This document shows, in pieces, positions 9,018-20,767 of a stretch of DNA of 64,000 nucleotides. Below the pieces are notes generated by a model. The model ran no database searches. It worked only from the letters and a program-made list of their open reading frames with translations, and was not told the origin of the DNA. Made by a program: the position numbers and the translations under genes. Within the stretch, counting starts at the first letter, position 1. Each line of letters starts with the position of its first letter. The DNA is taken from NCBI GenBank assembly GCA_029237695.1, contig CM055265.1, positions 107,372,773 to 107,436,772 of the forward strand, read 5' to 3'. The stretch is from Conchocele bisecta (lineage: Eukaryota; Mollusca; Bivalvia; Lucinida; Thyasiridae).

Positions 9018-9768
9018 AACGGTATGGTAGCTAACCTCCTTCACATCTGTCCGCCTTGCACCAACATATATCGCATAAAACACTTCCAAATTCGACCCTT
9101 TGTTGGACTTAACATATCCAAGCCAATTCGAACCATTAAACATAATAAGATAAATCAATCTACTATAAAAAAAATTCTAGACAATTGAAAGGGATTGGTG
9201 ACAAACCGCCCTCAATTATCGATTTCATCAATTCCATTTAATATTGTGGCCCCAATTTCCTTCGGGTTGCACATTTACATGAATGTATGCAACTCATTCT
9301 TAATAATAATATTAAGGGAAATGTATGTGCGTGCAAATTATGTTATAAGCTTGACTAACATATTATCATATTATATTTTATATGCAAATAATAGTGCAAT
9401 TTTCATATGAATTGGAACTTGTAAAATTTTATAGTTTTAATTGTGATGGTCGATTTTTGCAAACATTGACATCATCGTAAAATCTTAGTTACTTAATTTC
9501 CATGCTACCTATTATTTGAAGTAGGGCTTATGCCATGTTTAGACAATCAAACTTCTGATCTTCTGGCGCACTCCTGAAGCCTGATAAGGATCAAAACCAT
9601 AAGTTAGATGCATGACGGGACCGATGTTTCATTGACTGAACGTCGGATAGTGCAGTGCAGTCACAGCTATAAATGGTAGTTACAGCAGCATCAACAACAC
9701 CAACAACAACACGGATTCGATGAACTGTAGTTTTATTTGTGGAGTTTGTATTACGATGTAAAGTGACT
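9018..9768. other. AT-rich non-coding DNA, mostly copy A of a dispersed duplication
   Basis: From about 9180 this stretch matches 16180-17490 with many substitutions (shared features include the ATTATGTTATAAGCTTGA-type segment and the CGGATTCGATGAA segment). No reading frame or exon is credible. Bases 9018-9180 show nothing recognisable. Confidence 0.5.
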
Positions 9769-10509
9769 TTAAAGGTACCTGCCACTCAGTAGGCACACAC
9801 TGTTCTTTATAGCAATTAAATGTCACTATTCCACGAGTTCTAAAATTACGTAAATGTAAATGCTTTGATTTAACGAAGGCACTGGCTCGATGACTTTGCA
9901 TGTCGGGACCGACTATTTAAGTCCCAATCGATAAGAAGTTGTCTTTCCCAAGGACACACCGAATCGGCCATTCGCACGGGTCGAGGTGGCATACGAAACC
10001 GGGGTCTCCCGATCCGCAGTCCGACGCACTATCTACTGAGCTAATCCGGCCAGCTTTCTAAAAGTTACAAGTGCTGTACAAATGTAATAATTTAGTAATA
10101 TGTATTTGACTGACAGTGACTCGCGGTGGTATCAAGCTATTTTCATATGCAAATGAGGCATGATATATATTAATTAATTTATACTAATTAAATGCGTCAC
10201 CTGAAAAAAACTATATTTTCCACTGATTATAAAGTATGAGCATTGCACATCAAAACATAATATAGAGAATAAATAGCAATGTCCATTAACATTTTAAGGA
10301 AACACGGTTATCGCCCCTGATATCATCGTGGAAATGCTCGTCTGATATAAAATGAATAATAATGCCAATCAGTACGTGGGTTAATGGTGAATGACTGTTT
10401 AGTTTGTCAGAAAATGCCATATCCACAGAATACGCAAAACTATCAGTCTCCATATATATAATATTATAACCCGTCAATGTGTGCCTACTGAGTGGAAATG
10501 TACCTTTAA
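9769..10509. mobile_element. M1 non-autonomous inverted-repeat element, copy 1 (TTAA-flanked)
   Basis: TTAA at 9769-9772 and 10506-10509 flank imperfect terminal inverted repeats of about 30 bases: AGGTACCTGCCACTCAGTAG on the left, its counterpart GCCTACTGAGTGGAAATGTA on the right. The interior has no coding frame but includes a TATGCAAATGAGGCATGATA segment shared with copies at 17766-18263 and 62975-63454. A SINE interrupts it. TTAA flanks point to piggyBac-type mobilisation (inference). Confidence 0.7.
9850..10055 (-). mobile_element. tRNA-derived SINE nested in M1 copy 1
   Basis: Read on the minus strand from about 10055, the head is tRNA-like: an A-box-like TAGCTCAGTAGATAG (complement of 10029-10043) followed about 40 bases on by a degenerate B box around CCCCGGTTTCG near 9990. 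The insertion is bounded by near-identical 12-13 base repeats, TTCTAAAATTAC at 9838-9849 and TTCTAAAAGTTAC at 10056-10068, a classic target-site duplication. M1 copy 2 at 17766 lacks this segment, which confirms the insertion. Confidence 0.78.
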
Positions 10510-10752
10510 CCCATTGAACCCGAAAGCCCGCTTTATTGATTTATGTAAACAGTGCAGATCCAGATGAGCCGGCTCGTAACGAGCCGTCTCATCAGGATCT
10601 GCACTGTTTGAAATTTATTTTCATATTTTGGAGAAAAACAAATACCCCCTTTTTATAAATGGAATAGTCTGAAAATCAGTTTGCGATGATTGGATTGGTT
10701 GCAAAACGAACATATCGCAGCCCATTCAGTTACTTAGGGGTGAAAGGGTTAA
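10506..10752. mobile_element. M2 inverted-repeat element with central palindrome, copy 1
   Basis: TTAACCC at the left and GGGTTAA at the right bound about 245 bases. A 30-base-arm palindrome at 10547-10576/10580-10609 (AAACAGTGCAGATCC... pairing with GGATCTGCACTGTTT) occupies its left half. A reverse-complement copy lies at 50482-50699. It starts exactly where M1 copy 1 ends and shares the TTAA. Confidence 0.6.
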
Positions 10753-11050
10753 TACTCGGTGCAGTGCCCCAATCCTACCATATTGGTTTGGCTGTGAAAA
10801 TGCCCTCATGATCGCGCTCACCACTGCATCTCACGGATAGTATTGTATATTATGCATAAAACATGAATGCACAAGGCTGACACAATTCCGCGTGTGGTAT
10901 GAAATTTATGACTACTGTCAACACAATATGTAGAAAATATGGCCTGATTTTCATAATATCTGTAAACAAACATTGATTTTATAAGGAAAAATCCCAGAGC
11001 CGTGTCCAAGTCGGACACAGATAGCTACATGTATATGACTGTGATTGGAG

Positions 11051-13038
11051 AATTGGGGCTTATGGGTTTTGTGAGTGTAGCCCCAGTTCAAATACATGTA
11101 GCACACTCGTGTAGTCTGATAACGTTCATTGGTGAAATATCGAACTGTGTATATTTGGAACATAGTGTGCGGATGCACAGGCTGGTCGGGATCTACACTG
11201 GACGCAAACTCTATAAACCTCATTTCTGCAGTTACAGTTACATACTAGTACATACTATAGAGGAACATCTCTAAACCAGGACACCCTGGGAGGTCCCCAT
11301 GGTGTCCGGCGTAGCAATGAGCCACTGCAATTCAGACAGATAAGCATTCCAAGACATGCATGTGCACTTTGCTAGCATGAACATACTCGGGGGGAAGTGA
11401 CACTTACATCCATGGTAATTAAGCATACACTACACATATGCTGAGTGTTCGGTTGAGACAGGTTCTACTATATGATTTGTCTCATTGACTGATGAAGAAA
11501 GTAGATAAAACGATCAAATTCGCATTTTCTCTGAAATCATTTCCAATTACAATGTATCACACTTTTGTGTATATACTATATTAATTATTTTTGGTAACTT
11601 TTGCATTACATCTTATAATTTCGATGAGTATACCGCCGCTTATATGTATATCGATATACCGTATATCGGATATACCGATATAGCCTGGTATTCTATTTAT
11701 CAGGTAACGTTTTATGGTCGAAAATGACCACATATGGTTTCGTTATCTATGGACAGAACGCGGACTTGTTTGCGTTGCATCATTACGCTGACGTCATTCT
11801 GTAACGTCAAGTGACGTTATCCAACCAATGGAACGTAACGTTTTCACTTCGTTGTAACTCGGATGTTTGTATCAGGTTAATGCCGGACACAACGATATGT
11901 ACACAGTCAGTACATATTCGGACAATACAGGGAATGTTATCTGATGAATTTCCCTGTATATCCAATGACAATGGCCAATGCCGTTCGAACGAACCCATAA
12001 ACACACATCGATTACAATGGAACCTTTCTAGACCGGGGACCTCCCATAGTGTCCGGTCTAGCGATGTTTCACAGTACAGTTAACATCATGTTATTTCGAA
12101 TTGTTCCCACGTAGAGAGGGCTGATCAATGTATACGCTTACCCCGTTCTTATAGTTAAGAGTACCTGAGTGTGTAGACACACGTTTAAGAGCGCGTGTAC
12201 GAGATTTTCGGCATTATCGTTTCTACTCCGTACATGTATTTTTCTGGATACTGTCTAGACTTACATCGAAAGTCAATATTTCTAGACAATATCCAGACAT
12301 TACTACATGTAATATCATACGTTTTCGGAATATTTTTTTAAACTTATGACCTGATTTACGAAATAAAATCATAGATTTTATGCATCAATTTTGAAAAATT
12401 AATATAATATGCGAGCAGTAGTGGATTTCATCCAAATCGCTAAGTGCATTAATGTCGCTAAGTGCATGTTGGGGATTAATTATCTATATGTACTGAACTA
12501 ATCAGTTTCTTATAAAACAAATGTATGTTAATATGTTGATGATTAAGAGTATTTATGAGCCATCTAGTGCTGCAACACTTATTATCTTATCACAACCATT
12601 GTTTTGGTTAAGGTATTATTTCATTACTTAAAATACTTAATTAAGTTATGCTACGAGTAAACATTACTTCCTCAAAGTGCACTTAGCTTAATTAATGTCC
12701 TAAAGTGATATTGGTGAAATCTGCAAATGGCCGTCAATCACATACACCAGTTCATGCGCTAATCTTGTCAATATTTGTCATGTAGCTGTGCTACAAATTG
12801 CCTGATTGCGAATTGAGATTGCCAACAGATGTTCGAAAAACGTTGATATCTATGCGAGATTGTGTGTACTGACCTATGTACATGTATTGTCTTACTATAG
12901 TAGAACCGCTCAACATCGCGCATCCAGTAATCCCCAGTGTACTTAACCTTTACAAATGTATCTATCTGTTATCTGTTATGGTAATATCTAATCATAATTA
13001 AGCAACACACATGTACATATATACAGGTTTTGGGGTCA
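11051..13038. other. Non-coding DNA with short repeats
   Basis: No exon seen. It contains a degenerate Tigger-like hairpin (about 11255-11328), a second (12015-12074), a cluster of ATATCGATATAC-type palindromes at about 11645-11690, and at 11690-11960 a repeat whose reverse complement recurs at about 49880-50180 (shared CAGGTAACGTTTTA and GACGTCATT segments). Confidence 0.4.
12015..12074. mobile_element. Tigger/pogo-like hairpin MITE
   Basis: TA-flanked fold-back whose arms resemble the ends of TcMar-Tigger elements (CAATGGAACCTTTCTAGACC and the complement of GGTCTAGCGATGTTTCACAG). Same family as 16615-16683 but more diverged. Confidence 0.5.
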
Positions 13039-13244
13039 GTTTCACTAAACTTCGTACAACTAAATGCTCGTAGGTGCAAATTTAGGATCGTCTGAGAATC
13101 TGAATTGATGAATGCATATACAATCTATGCTCAATAAATGTAAATCCAATAATTGATTACAAGAAAACATTGTTAATGTGAAACTTACAGACAATCATAA
13201 TTTTGCACTTACGAACATTTTAGTCGAACGAAGTTTAGTGAAAC
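13039..13244. mobile_element. Fold-back element with GTTTCACTAAACTTCG ends
   Basis: GTTTCACTAAACTTCG at the left and CGAAGTTTAGTGAAAC near 13229-13244 are perfect inverted repeats, and pairing continues inward with mismatches (TACAACTAAATGCTCGTAGG against CTTACGAACATTTTAGTCG). About 205 bases, no coding capacity. Confidence 0.7.
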
Positions 13245-13531
13245 GGCCCCCTGGAGCTCATATATCTGAATTACAAGTGGAACATTCTAAACTGGATATG
13301 TTTGGCGCGAGACTGCTAGGTGTCCTGGTTAGAGAGGTTTCATTGTATCTACCAAACACGAAGAAAGTAAAGACATATGTGTGTTGTTAGATATTATGTA
13401 TTTTATCTTTCATGTAACATAAATGTAGCTACATTTGATTAATGTGTTTATAACATATACATGTACACACATGTAACTTATCAGCAAACAGAGCATCAAA
13501 CGCATACATTTAAATGTAAATGAAACACTCA

Positions 13532-14775
13532 TTATACAGATGATTGCAAACAGTCCCTGAGGCTAGAAATACTGTTCCCACTAATCCCCGATCCATCGTC
13601 CGATCCCAGCTCCCGTCGTCCAACACCTGATCCACAACCATACACGTCCTCCCGGTAACAGTCGGCCATCGATGGAAATGTACAGTCGAATGAATAATCA
13701 AACCCGTCCTCGACTGTGTCGCGGTGCCCTGTGGAGTCGTGGTGAATGCTCGGTTCCCAGAATGCCTCATCCAAGCCGGAACACACAGAGAAGTCATCAA
13801 GGCTGTCGAATGACTGACCGTAATCATTGTCACAACTCTGGTCACATGGCAACGCGCCGCCAGATGACCCACGTGATGCGAGTTTCGGCGTGCTGTACAA
13901 TATCTCGTGTGATTTCATTCCGCCAACGGTAACTCTCTTGGCCCCATTCAAGTTGGATTTCCCGCCATTTCTCGACGGTTTCCTCGTCGTTGGCATGGAT
14001 GGTAGCCGCATCACGAGACGTCTCCTCCCCTGGGCAGGGACGGCAATCACCGGTGTGCTGTGTCGAGAGTAGTCGTCACAGTCGGTGTCAAAGAGTGTGC
14101 TGCGTCGTGCCGTCGGTTTGTCGCCGGCCGTGTCCCCGGTTGTATTCGCGGTCGGGACCATCTTGAAGCCAAGTTTCATCGTCGTCAGGTTATCCCCCAC
14201 CACGTGACTGATGAGCCGGGGCTCCGACGGCGCCGTGTCAATGGTGTTCCTGGTTATAGCGGCGATGGTGGCGCGGCGGGGGGTCTGGTACGTCTTGATC
14301 TTTTGGTCTGATTTATAGATGCCAACTTTCGAGAACCGATGTGTCCTCGCCGCGATGGAGTTCGATAGAGACTCGTCCAGAGATCGGATTGGTACATGTT
14401 TGCCTGCTAGCGTGGTAGTCTGACTGAAGATGTCTCGGCCACGTGGTCGCGACAGGCGGCGGGAAAATGCCTTCAGCCTCGCTTTCAGGTTACCCTTGTT
14501 GTGTCGGTGGTCGCGTCCTTCGCCCCTTGATTTTACAACAAAGTGTACGCCCGAGGTCGTCCCATGCGCTCGCCATTCCTTCAGTATTCTCGTTCTACCA
14601 AGGAGTTCTCTGTCGACTCCATTCACCGATACGTAGACGGATAGTCGTGCGGACCCTGGTGGTATAGTTTTAATGACGTCATCGGAAGTTGTTGTCTTCG
14701 TTATACTCTTCACCGTGGCGAGCCCGAAAATCACGAACGGGTACTTTGGGTACTTGTACGCTTTAGATCGGCCAT
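13532..14775 (-). CDS. RASSF9/10-like protein (Ras-association domain), terminal exon
   Basis: The exon begins after a good acceptor on the minus strand (TTATCTCTCTGTAG, AG at 14777-14776), completes a split codon with AT, and is open for about 413 codons to TAA at 13534-13532. The first 90 residues resemble the N-terminal Ras-association domain of RASSF9/RASSF10 (fly meru): GLATVKSITKTTTSDDVI, then NGVDRELLGRTRILKEWRAH and VHFVV, matching the family's TTSADVI and TRILKLWKAWG pattern. The tail ends in a Ser/Gly/Asp-rich segment (GSDDGSGISGNSISS) like the SDTGISS end of RASSF9. The middle is basic and low-complexity and the usual coiled coil is not obvious. Such proteins are scaffolds in polarity and Hippo-linked signalling (family knowledge). 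Upstream exons would lie at higher coordinates; none was identified. Confidence 0.62.
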
Positions 14776-15020
14776 CTACAGAGAGATAAACATAGAGATG
14801 TAAGATTTGCAGGTAATATAATTAAATGTACGTGTACTTCTATAATTATAAAAATAGGTAAACATACGATAGAACCTTACTAAACCGGACACCGGCACAA
14901 CCTGTGTGTGCCTAATTTTGATGCGTTCCCCTGTAATTTGTTTCCGGATTATTATTTTTGTAACGGGTGCCCGGTGTTTCTCTGAAGTTTCTCTGAAGTT
15001 TACACAAACTACCAAATTAT

Positions 15021-15065
15021 ATTATTTTAAAGTCACTCATTTTAAAAGAGTGACTTTAAAATAAT
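15021..15065. repeat. Perfect 18-bp-arm hairpin
   Basis: ATTATTTTAAAGTCACTC at 15021-15038 pairs perfectly with GAGTGACTTTAAAATAAT at 15048-15065 around a 9-base AT loop. It is not followed by any gene end, so it is probably a MITE remnant. Confidence 0.75.
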
Positions 15066-15322
15066 GTGTATTAAATGTGCTTCCCTTCGGAAGTTATTGG
15101 AAATTACTAAAAACATAGTTTTATCAGTGTTATTGTTCTATCTGATCAATGTGGCGGTGCAAACGAAACAAACTTCTTTTTGCAAGGACGAGTCATTGCT
15201 TTCTGGCACATGTCATTAAGTATAATATTCGGAACAATCTGCTTATTTCATCTTTATTCACACATGTATGTATGGCGATGTCTCATTTGAATTGCCTACA
15301 ATACGTCAACACGTGTAGGTTG

Positions 15323-15537
15323 TTAACCCTTAGACTGTTGAGCACGGAAACTGTCGTCTGCTGTTACTTTATAATTTGTCTTTTTTCTCAGTAGAAACAT
15401 GGTTTGACAGCACTTTAGAATCGTTTTCATTGGAAATGATTCTAAAATGTTGTCAAAGCATGTGTTTGATGCTAAAAATCGAAAATAAAGAAATAAACAG
15501 CAGACGACAAAATTTAACTCAGCAGTGCAAGGGGTAA
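15323..15537. mobile_element. Fold-back MITE with TTAA-like flank
   Basis: TTAACCCTT at the left and AAGGGGTAA at the right enclose about 210 bases. Inner arms pair strongly: GTCGTCTGCTGTT with AACAGCAGACGAC, and CATGGTTTGACA...TTTAGAATC with GATTCTAAAA...TGTCAAAGCATG at the centre. Confidence 0.7.
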
Positions 15538-15810
15538 TACATTTTTAAACAAATAAAGGAAAATAATAAGAAAATATTTGAAAAATAAATACTTACCATA
15601 ACAATAAGTAATAACCCGTACTACAACAGTCGTGGATGTTCGGAAACAGTTATAGAACTGATATAATATGTAACTTCACGAATATGATCTTGCAGTAATC
15701 AGTATGCACTCAGAACATGTGTTTGTAAAAGCAATGATTGTGTTGGAGAAAGGTTACGTCAATATATACCACTTACCACTCTATCTAGTTGCTGATGCTT
15801 ATCTTCTCAC

Positions 15811-15842
15811 CTCTCTCTCTCTCTCTCTCTCGCTCTCTCTCG
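15811..15842 (+). repeat. (CT)n microsatellite
   Basis: About 16 CT dinucleotide units, interrupted once by CG. It produces a Leu/Ser run in a spurious reading frame. Confidence 0.9.
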
Positions 15843-16179
15843 TGAATGGTTTGCAATGGATTTCCATAGAACGTATTAATACTAAACGATTCAAATTAAT
15901 CTTAAATTTTCAGATACACCAAATGATAAGACAGTTCATGCTTGTCACGTAGTTAATATTATTCTTCTATAAGTGGAATTTAATTACCAACAACCTTTTT
16001 TTTCTTAACAATGTAATTATTGGAGATGTTTATGTTTGATAAAGATCTCAGAAAATGCGAGCTTTAATTGTGATTAAGAATTCCATGTTGTTTCTCCTAT
16101 ATACCCTCCTATGTAGATACATGTAGATCGATAGTTTATTTACGTCTCATCAACTGTACAGCATAAACTAATTACAATA

Positions 16180-17765
16180 ATAAAATGCAGTTACATGTAG
16201 AATTGCCATTCAATAAGAATTATAAGAGACGAAATGTATGTTTTTTTAGGCAACTCCTTCAATTACCGATTTCAACTATTAAATTAAATAGTATCACTCA
16301 ACGTTCCTTCAGGTTGCCCATGTACAACTCCTATATTACGATGAATTTATACAAAGCATTCAGTTGCATAACACAATATTAAGCGACACATATGCGTATG
16401 TAAATTATGTTATAAGCTAGAATAACTGAACACGCATTGTTCCGTTATTACATGTATATACAGTGGAACCTCTCTAAACCGAACAATAAGAAATAAATGT
16501 GATCATAATTTTGAGATGGGTTTCTTGGTCATTTATCCGAGGTGAGTACATGTATGCCTGTTCGTGATCGGATAACACACATATATGGCTCTGAAAAATC
16601 AAATGCCTGATTTACAGTGAAACCTCGCAAAACCGGACACCCTGGGGACCTTCCAGGGTGTTCGGTTTAGCGAGGCTTCACTGTACACATGTACATGTAA
16701 TATGCTATTATATTTTTTTTATGAAAACAATTGTGCATTTTTATATGAATTTGAACGTGTGTCAATTATAGTATTAATTATTTGGAACGATGTTTACAAA
16801 CGTTTGCCGTCTTCGTATGATTATTTCCAAGGGCGGCCCATGAGAAGTATTGACTAGCACTCAATCAAACACACATCCTCTAACACAACTTCCAAATCTG
16901 GAACTACATTGGCCGTAAACTCCGTAACTCACTTTTGTGAAGATGAGTCACACACTTCATGTCAGGCATTGCGCATTATAGGGCTACATGTACATATCGT
17001 GGTAGCGATCGCCAACACATCATAATTGAGACACCCATGTGATTTTGTACCTGCGGACATCTGCGTAATTTCATGAAATACGCTTACAACAAGTTGATAC
17101 AATTTTCAGAACACATGCGGAATAAAATTTTGTCAGCTTTTGTGTTTATTTATGAAAACTATTACCAATTTTTTAAACGTATTTAATGAAACTGTGGAAA
17201 TGGTGTTTATGGCATTTTTGGACATTAAAACCTCTAGTTTTCTAGCGCACTCGTGACAACGTCATGTAGTACGGGTATTTCGTTGACACAATGTCGAATA
17301 GTGCGTGTAGGCCCTGATCAGACTGCGCGAATGCGTAGTCACACAAACATTCATCAGTTCCATTTCTGCAGTCACCGCGACGTATAACGGTAACAACAAC
17401 AAGAACAACGACGACAAACGGATTCGATGAATTATAATTTTATTTGTGGGTTTCGTAGCATAATGGAAAGTGAATTCATTTTTCGGCACAGTGACCCAAC
17501 TCTATAAATACGGGCCTAACTGTATCTTCTATATCGCTCTCATCACTGCATTATACGGGTAGGATTGGCATAATACATGAAAGTGTAAATACATTTCGAA
17601 GGCTGACACTATTCCGCGGGTGGTATGAAAAGTATGTCGACATTCACCACAATATGCACAAAATATAGCTGATTTTCATAACAAATATCTTCGAAAAACA
17701 ACAACAAAATATTTCATCAGGGAGGTAATCATAGAGCCGGGTCCATGTTAGACAGATCTAGCTGT
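16180..17765. repeat. Dispersed duplication, copy B
   Basis: Counterpart of 9180-9768 plus 10755-11050 in the same order. Copy B is continuous across the site where copy A carries M1 and M2, and itself carries a Tigger-like hairpin insertion at 16615-16683 that copy A lacks. No coding frame. Confidence 0.6.
16615..16683. mobile_element. Tigger/pogo-like hairpin MITE with TA target duplication
   Basis: A 69-base element flanked by TA (16613-16614 and 16684-16685). Arms CAGTGAAACCTCGCAAAACC and the complement of GGTTTAGCGAGGCTTCACTG pair over about 30 bases. Ends and TA duplication match the TcMar-Tigger group. A related half end occurs at about 16460 (CAGTGGAACCTCTCTAAACC). Confidence 0.75.
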
Positions 17766-18263
17766 GTTACATGCCCACTCATTAGACACAACATGTTCTT
17801 TATGGGACTTAAATAAGTGTATAATTGTGTCAGTATGCCACCAGTTCTAAAGATTACGAGTTACACGCTATTCAGATACAATGTATAATCATTTAGTAAT
17901 ATTTATTTTACTGATAGTGACGTGCGTCGGTATCAGGCTATTTTCATATGCAAATGAGGCATGGTATTTTTTAATTAGTTATACTAATTAAATGCGTCAC
18001 CTGAACTATTTTCGACAGATTAGAAAGTATGATAATTGCACATCAAACAATAAATACAGATAGTAATGTCTGTTAACATTTTAAGGAAACACGGTTATCG
18101 CCCCTGATATCAGTATGGAAAGTTACGTCTGATATAAATGTATAATAATGCCAATCAATACGTGGGGTAATGGTGAATTAATGTTTATTTTGCTAGAAAA
18201 TGTATCAGATGATGTCTCTGATATAAAGAACATGTTTTACTTACTGAGTGGGCATGCACCCAA
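17766..18263. mobile_element. M1 inverted-repeat element, copy 2 (no SINE)
   Basis: Left end CATGCCCACTCATTAGACAC and right end TTACTGAGTGGGCATGCAC are inverted repeats. The interior aligns with copy 1, including the TATGCAAATGAGGCATGGTA and GGAAACACGGTTATCGCCCC segments, but lacks the SINE. TTAA flanks are not preserved. Confidence 0.65.
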
Positions 18264-18429
18264 CTCCCAAATTACAATTACTAGTATATGTTGGGATATC
18301 GACACAATCGTTAATCGGCCATTTAACATAGAGAGCACGTCCACGTTCATTGCGGCGGCATACAGTCCTAGATTGTGGTGGAGCCATGTTGTCCTTCGAC
18401 GCACTAGTCGCTCTTTAATAGTCATGCAT

Positions 18430-18718
18430 TTTTAGACCCTATGTTGACATTCGACAGTCACACATGTGTAATGAATACTCTTTAACAAAGCAATATATTG
18501 TGGCTGCCTCATATTGACATTCCATATGTGTAATGATTTTCTTTTATAGATTGTGACGGCTGCATGTGGACCTTCGTCACATGTGTAATTAATATTCATT
18601 AATAAAGCATAAATTGTGACTTCCCCATGCTGAAATTCGATATTTGCATAATGAATACTCTTTATTAATCGATTCTGAGGCCTATGTTGACCTTCGACAC
18701 ATATTTAATGAATAGCCA
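18430..18718 (+). repeat. Degenerate tandem repeat, about 72-bp unit, four copies
   Basis: Units share a TGTTGACATTCGAC block, then ACATGTGTAATGAATA, CTCTTTAATAAAGCA and AAATTGTG, repeating at roughly 70-75 base intervals with many substitutions. Non-coding. Confidence 0.6.
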
Positions 18719-19620
18719 GATACGATGAAGACCCACTCGCGTGTGGTGATATAGCTCTATCCGACCAGGTATAAGTCATGGGTTTTTGACTAGTGCGGGA
18801 GTATCGTGAACACCAGAAGATACATATTAGTAAGAGCTCTTCCAATGATGTCCCATGGTACATATGCATTAGTGTAGTTGCATTGGTGTCGTCCACATCC
18901 ATATTGACCTCATGATCGTCCGATCTCTTTGGAGAATACGAGGCTAGTGTACCAGCAACTACATTGAAGGCAGATAAGACTATGCAACAATGAGAACGTC
19001 GTATTTGTCTCTATTGTGCCACAGTTGGTAATTCACATAGACTAGTTTATGTAAGACTGGTATGGTATTGATATAGAAACCTCATCCAGTCTCGGGTTCA
19101 AGTCGACCGTTACTTTCAATGCCGAGCAATCAGAGACTGTTGGGAGTACATACATATCAGTAGCTGCCACTTTGGATGCAACCACATCACACAGTGGCGT
19201 CTTGCCGATGTGTCCCTTTCATATTGGAGTCTTTGGTGAACAGGGACATATCCCGACATATGGATTGCTGTTAAGCACCGAAAGATGTTGTGGGTAGAGT
19301 TTTCTCAGCAGTCTGTCTTCCTTATATCAATGTTGAAAGAGGCTGCAAATATGTAACTGAAAATCCGAAGAGTTAAACACAATGTACCTCGGTTTCCCGG
19401 CTCCACGACATAATGTTATACAATAGAATTACATATTTCATTAATCAATGGGGCGTCGTAATAAAATAACTCGAACAATCGCTCAGCTATTTAGCCACCG
19501 GGGTGTTATGCACGTACCCTCTCAGTCCCGTTTAAGCGACCGTGGTCTAACACAGGAAATTCGGTAGTACTCAAATATCCAAAAAGGCAGAAACTTAGTG
19601 AATTTAACATAACTATTAGA
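18719..19620. other. Non-coding stretch, nothing recognised
   Basis: No credible exon, repeat family or RNA gene seen. The missing 5' exons of the SLC5-like gene could lie here but no family motif was found in any frame by eye. Confidence 0.3.
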
Positions 19621-20156
19621 CTTTCTGTCTGCTTCACGAAACCTGCCCATATTACACGGCTATATAAACAATGCAAAAACAATAATTGTTTCGAATTTTA
19701 TCAAAATTTAAGAATGAGCCGTCTTTTTATTTCATGAAAGTTGGTACAATATTGATTTTATTACGAAAGAAACAATTTCCCCATGTCAAATCCCCATAGA
19801 CATCTTTACAGAGTGATGTCTATGGGGATTTAACATGGGGATTTTTTTTCTAATTTTAGAAATAGTGAACCGATTTTCCAAATTTATCTTTTGTTTTCAA
19901 GTACTTAGAACATTTCCATTTTTTTAAAAAAAATTGTAATCCTCAACCAACTCCTCTACCTCCTTTTCCACCTTGTTAAATTCCCATAGAAAAACATTTG
20001 TTTCGTAAAAAAATAGACATCTGACACAATTTCACGAAATAAAAAGAAGGCTCATTCTTAAATGTTGATAACATTAAATATTATCGAAAACAAATTGTTT
20101 TTGCATTGTTTATATATAGCCTTATACATTGGGCGGGTTTCGTGAAACAGACAGTA
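19621..20156. mobile_element. M4 fold-back element, copy 1
   Basis: About 535 bases with inverted ends CTGCTTCACGAAACCTGCCC (left) and GGGCGGGTTTCGTGAAACAG (right). Pairing continues inward through the ATATAAACAATGCAAAAAC and ATGAGCC...CTTTTTATTTC blocks. A strong central hairpin near 19777-19850 has arms based on CCCCATAGACATC. TA flanks the right end. No coding capacity. Further copies are at 34301, 52780 and 57913. Confidence 0.8.
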
Positions 20157-20271
20157 TACGTAGTGTGGCTGGATATTAGAGTTCCACAAGCCATGCAGTG
20201 TGCGTCGTATCCAGATAAAGAAAATACAATGATATGTGTTTTATAGCTTATTCCTTAGTGTTATATTTTAG

Positions 20272-20360
20272 CTCATTCCGTGGATGGTGACTGATGTTCT
20301 AGGAGATTTTCATGGAATGCCGGGACTCCTGCTAGCCTGTCTGTTCAGCGCATCTCTCAG
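20272..20360 (+). CDS. SLC5-family Na+/solute symporter, internal exon (SLC5A8-like)
   Basis: Acceptor TTATATTTTAG at 20270-20271, donor CAG|GTCGGT at 20360. The phase-0 start encodes IPWMVTDVLGDFHGMPGLLLACLFSASL, the helix before the central loop of sodium/solute symporters (family landmark GLPGLF.AC.FSASLS). The exon ends with two bases of a Ser codon completed by C of the exon at 20768, restoring the family SLSTVSSG junction. SLC5 proteins are plasma-membrane Na+-coupled carriers with 13-14 helices; this branch (SLC5A5/6/8/12) moves iodide, vitamins or monocarboxylates. Upstream exons, roughly the first 330 residues, were not found in the window. Confidence 0.88.
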
Positions 20361-20767
20361 GTCGGTAACCTGGCCACATATTATTGCCCCTACCATACCG
20401 CATCGAGACATCGCCATCCGCCAGAAATACGTATTTATGCCGTACCTGTTTAGTTTTTTGCATATCAGTATATATAAAAATCAAGTGGAACCAAGACTGG
20501 GCTGGGTTAAATCAGTTAGCAAGTGAAAACTTGACTTCAAATATTTGATTTTAAACACACATGCATGCACTAAGTTTCTATATATTTGCATCTAGATCAG
20601 ATACAAGACTACTTCAACTTATGTATATATGGCCAACATGTCAGTGCTGTACGTAAAGTTAAGAATGTAATTTCATCTACGATCACAACTGATATTAGGT
20701 CAGTCGTGGCCTATTAATAACCTAGTGTATATAATCTTAAACGAATAAGGCTCTTTCTCCCTTGCAG
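20361..20767 (+). other. Intron of the SLC5-like gene
   Basis: Short intron with GT at 20361 and CTTGCAG ending at 20767. No repeats or other features recognised. Confidence 0.75.

Larger units (their letters stand above)
9180..11050. repeat. Dispersed duplication, copy A (interrupted by three insertions)
   Basis: Segments 9180-9768 and 10755-11050 align in order and orientation with 16180-17490 and 17495-17765. Between them copy A holds an M1 element (9769-10509, itself carrying a SINE) and an M2 element (10506-10752) that are missing from the equivalent join in copy B near 17490. Divergence is substantial, so the duplication, or common repeat origin, is old. Confidence 0.6.
14776..16179. 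other. Intronic/intergenic DNA with fold-backs
   Basis: No exon recognised. Besides the hairpins listed separately, a Tigger-like half end occurs at about 14870-14915 (GATAGAACCTTACTAAACC). The 5' exons of the minus-strand RASSF-like gene could be here but no convincing one is visible. Confidence 0.35.

Noticed and set aside
13672..14667. Several plus-strand frames of 68-86 codons
   Set aside because: Antisense shadows of the RASSF-like exon, made open by its GC-rich codon use.
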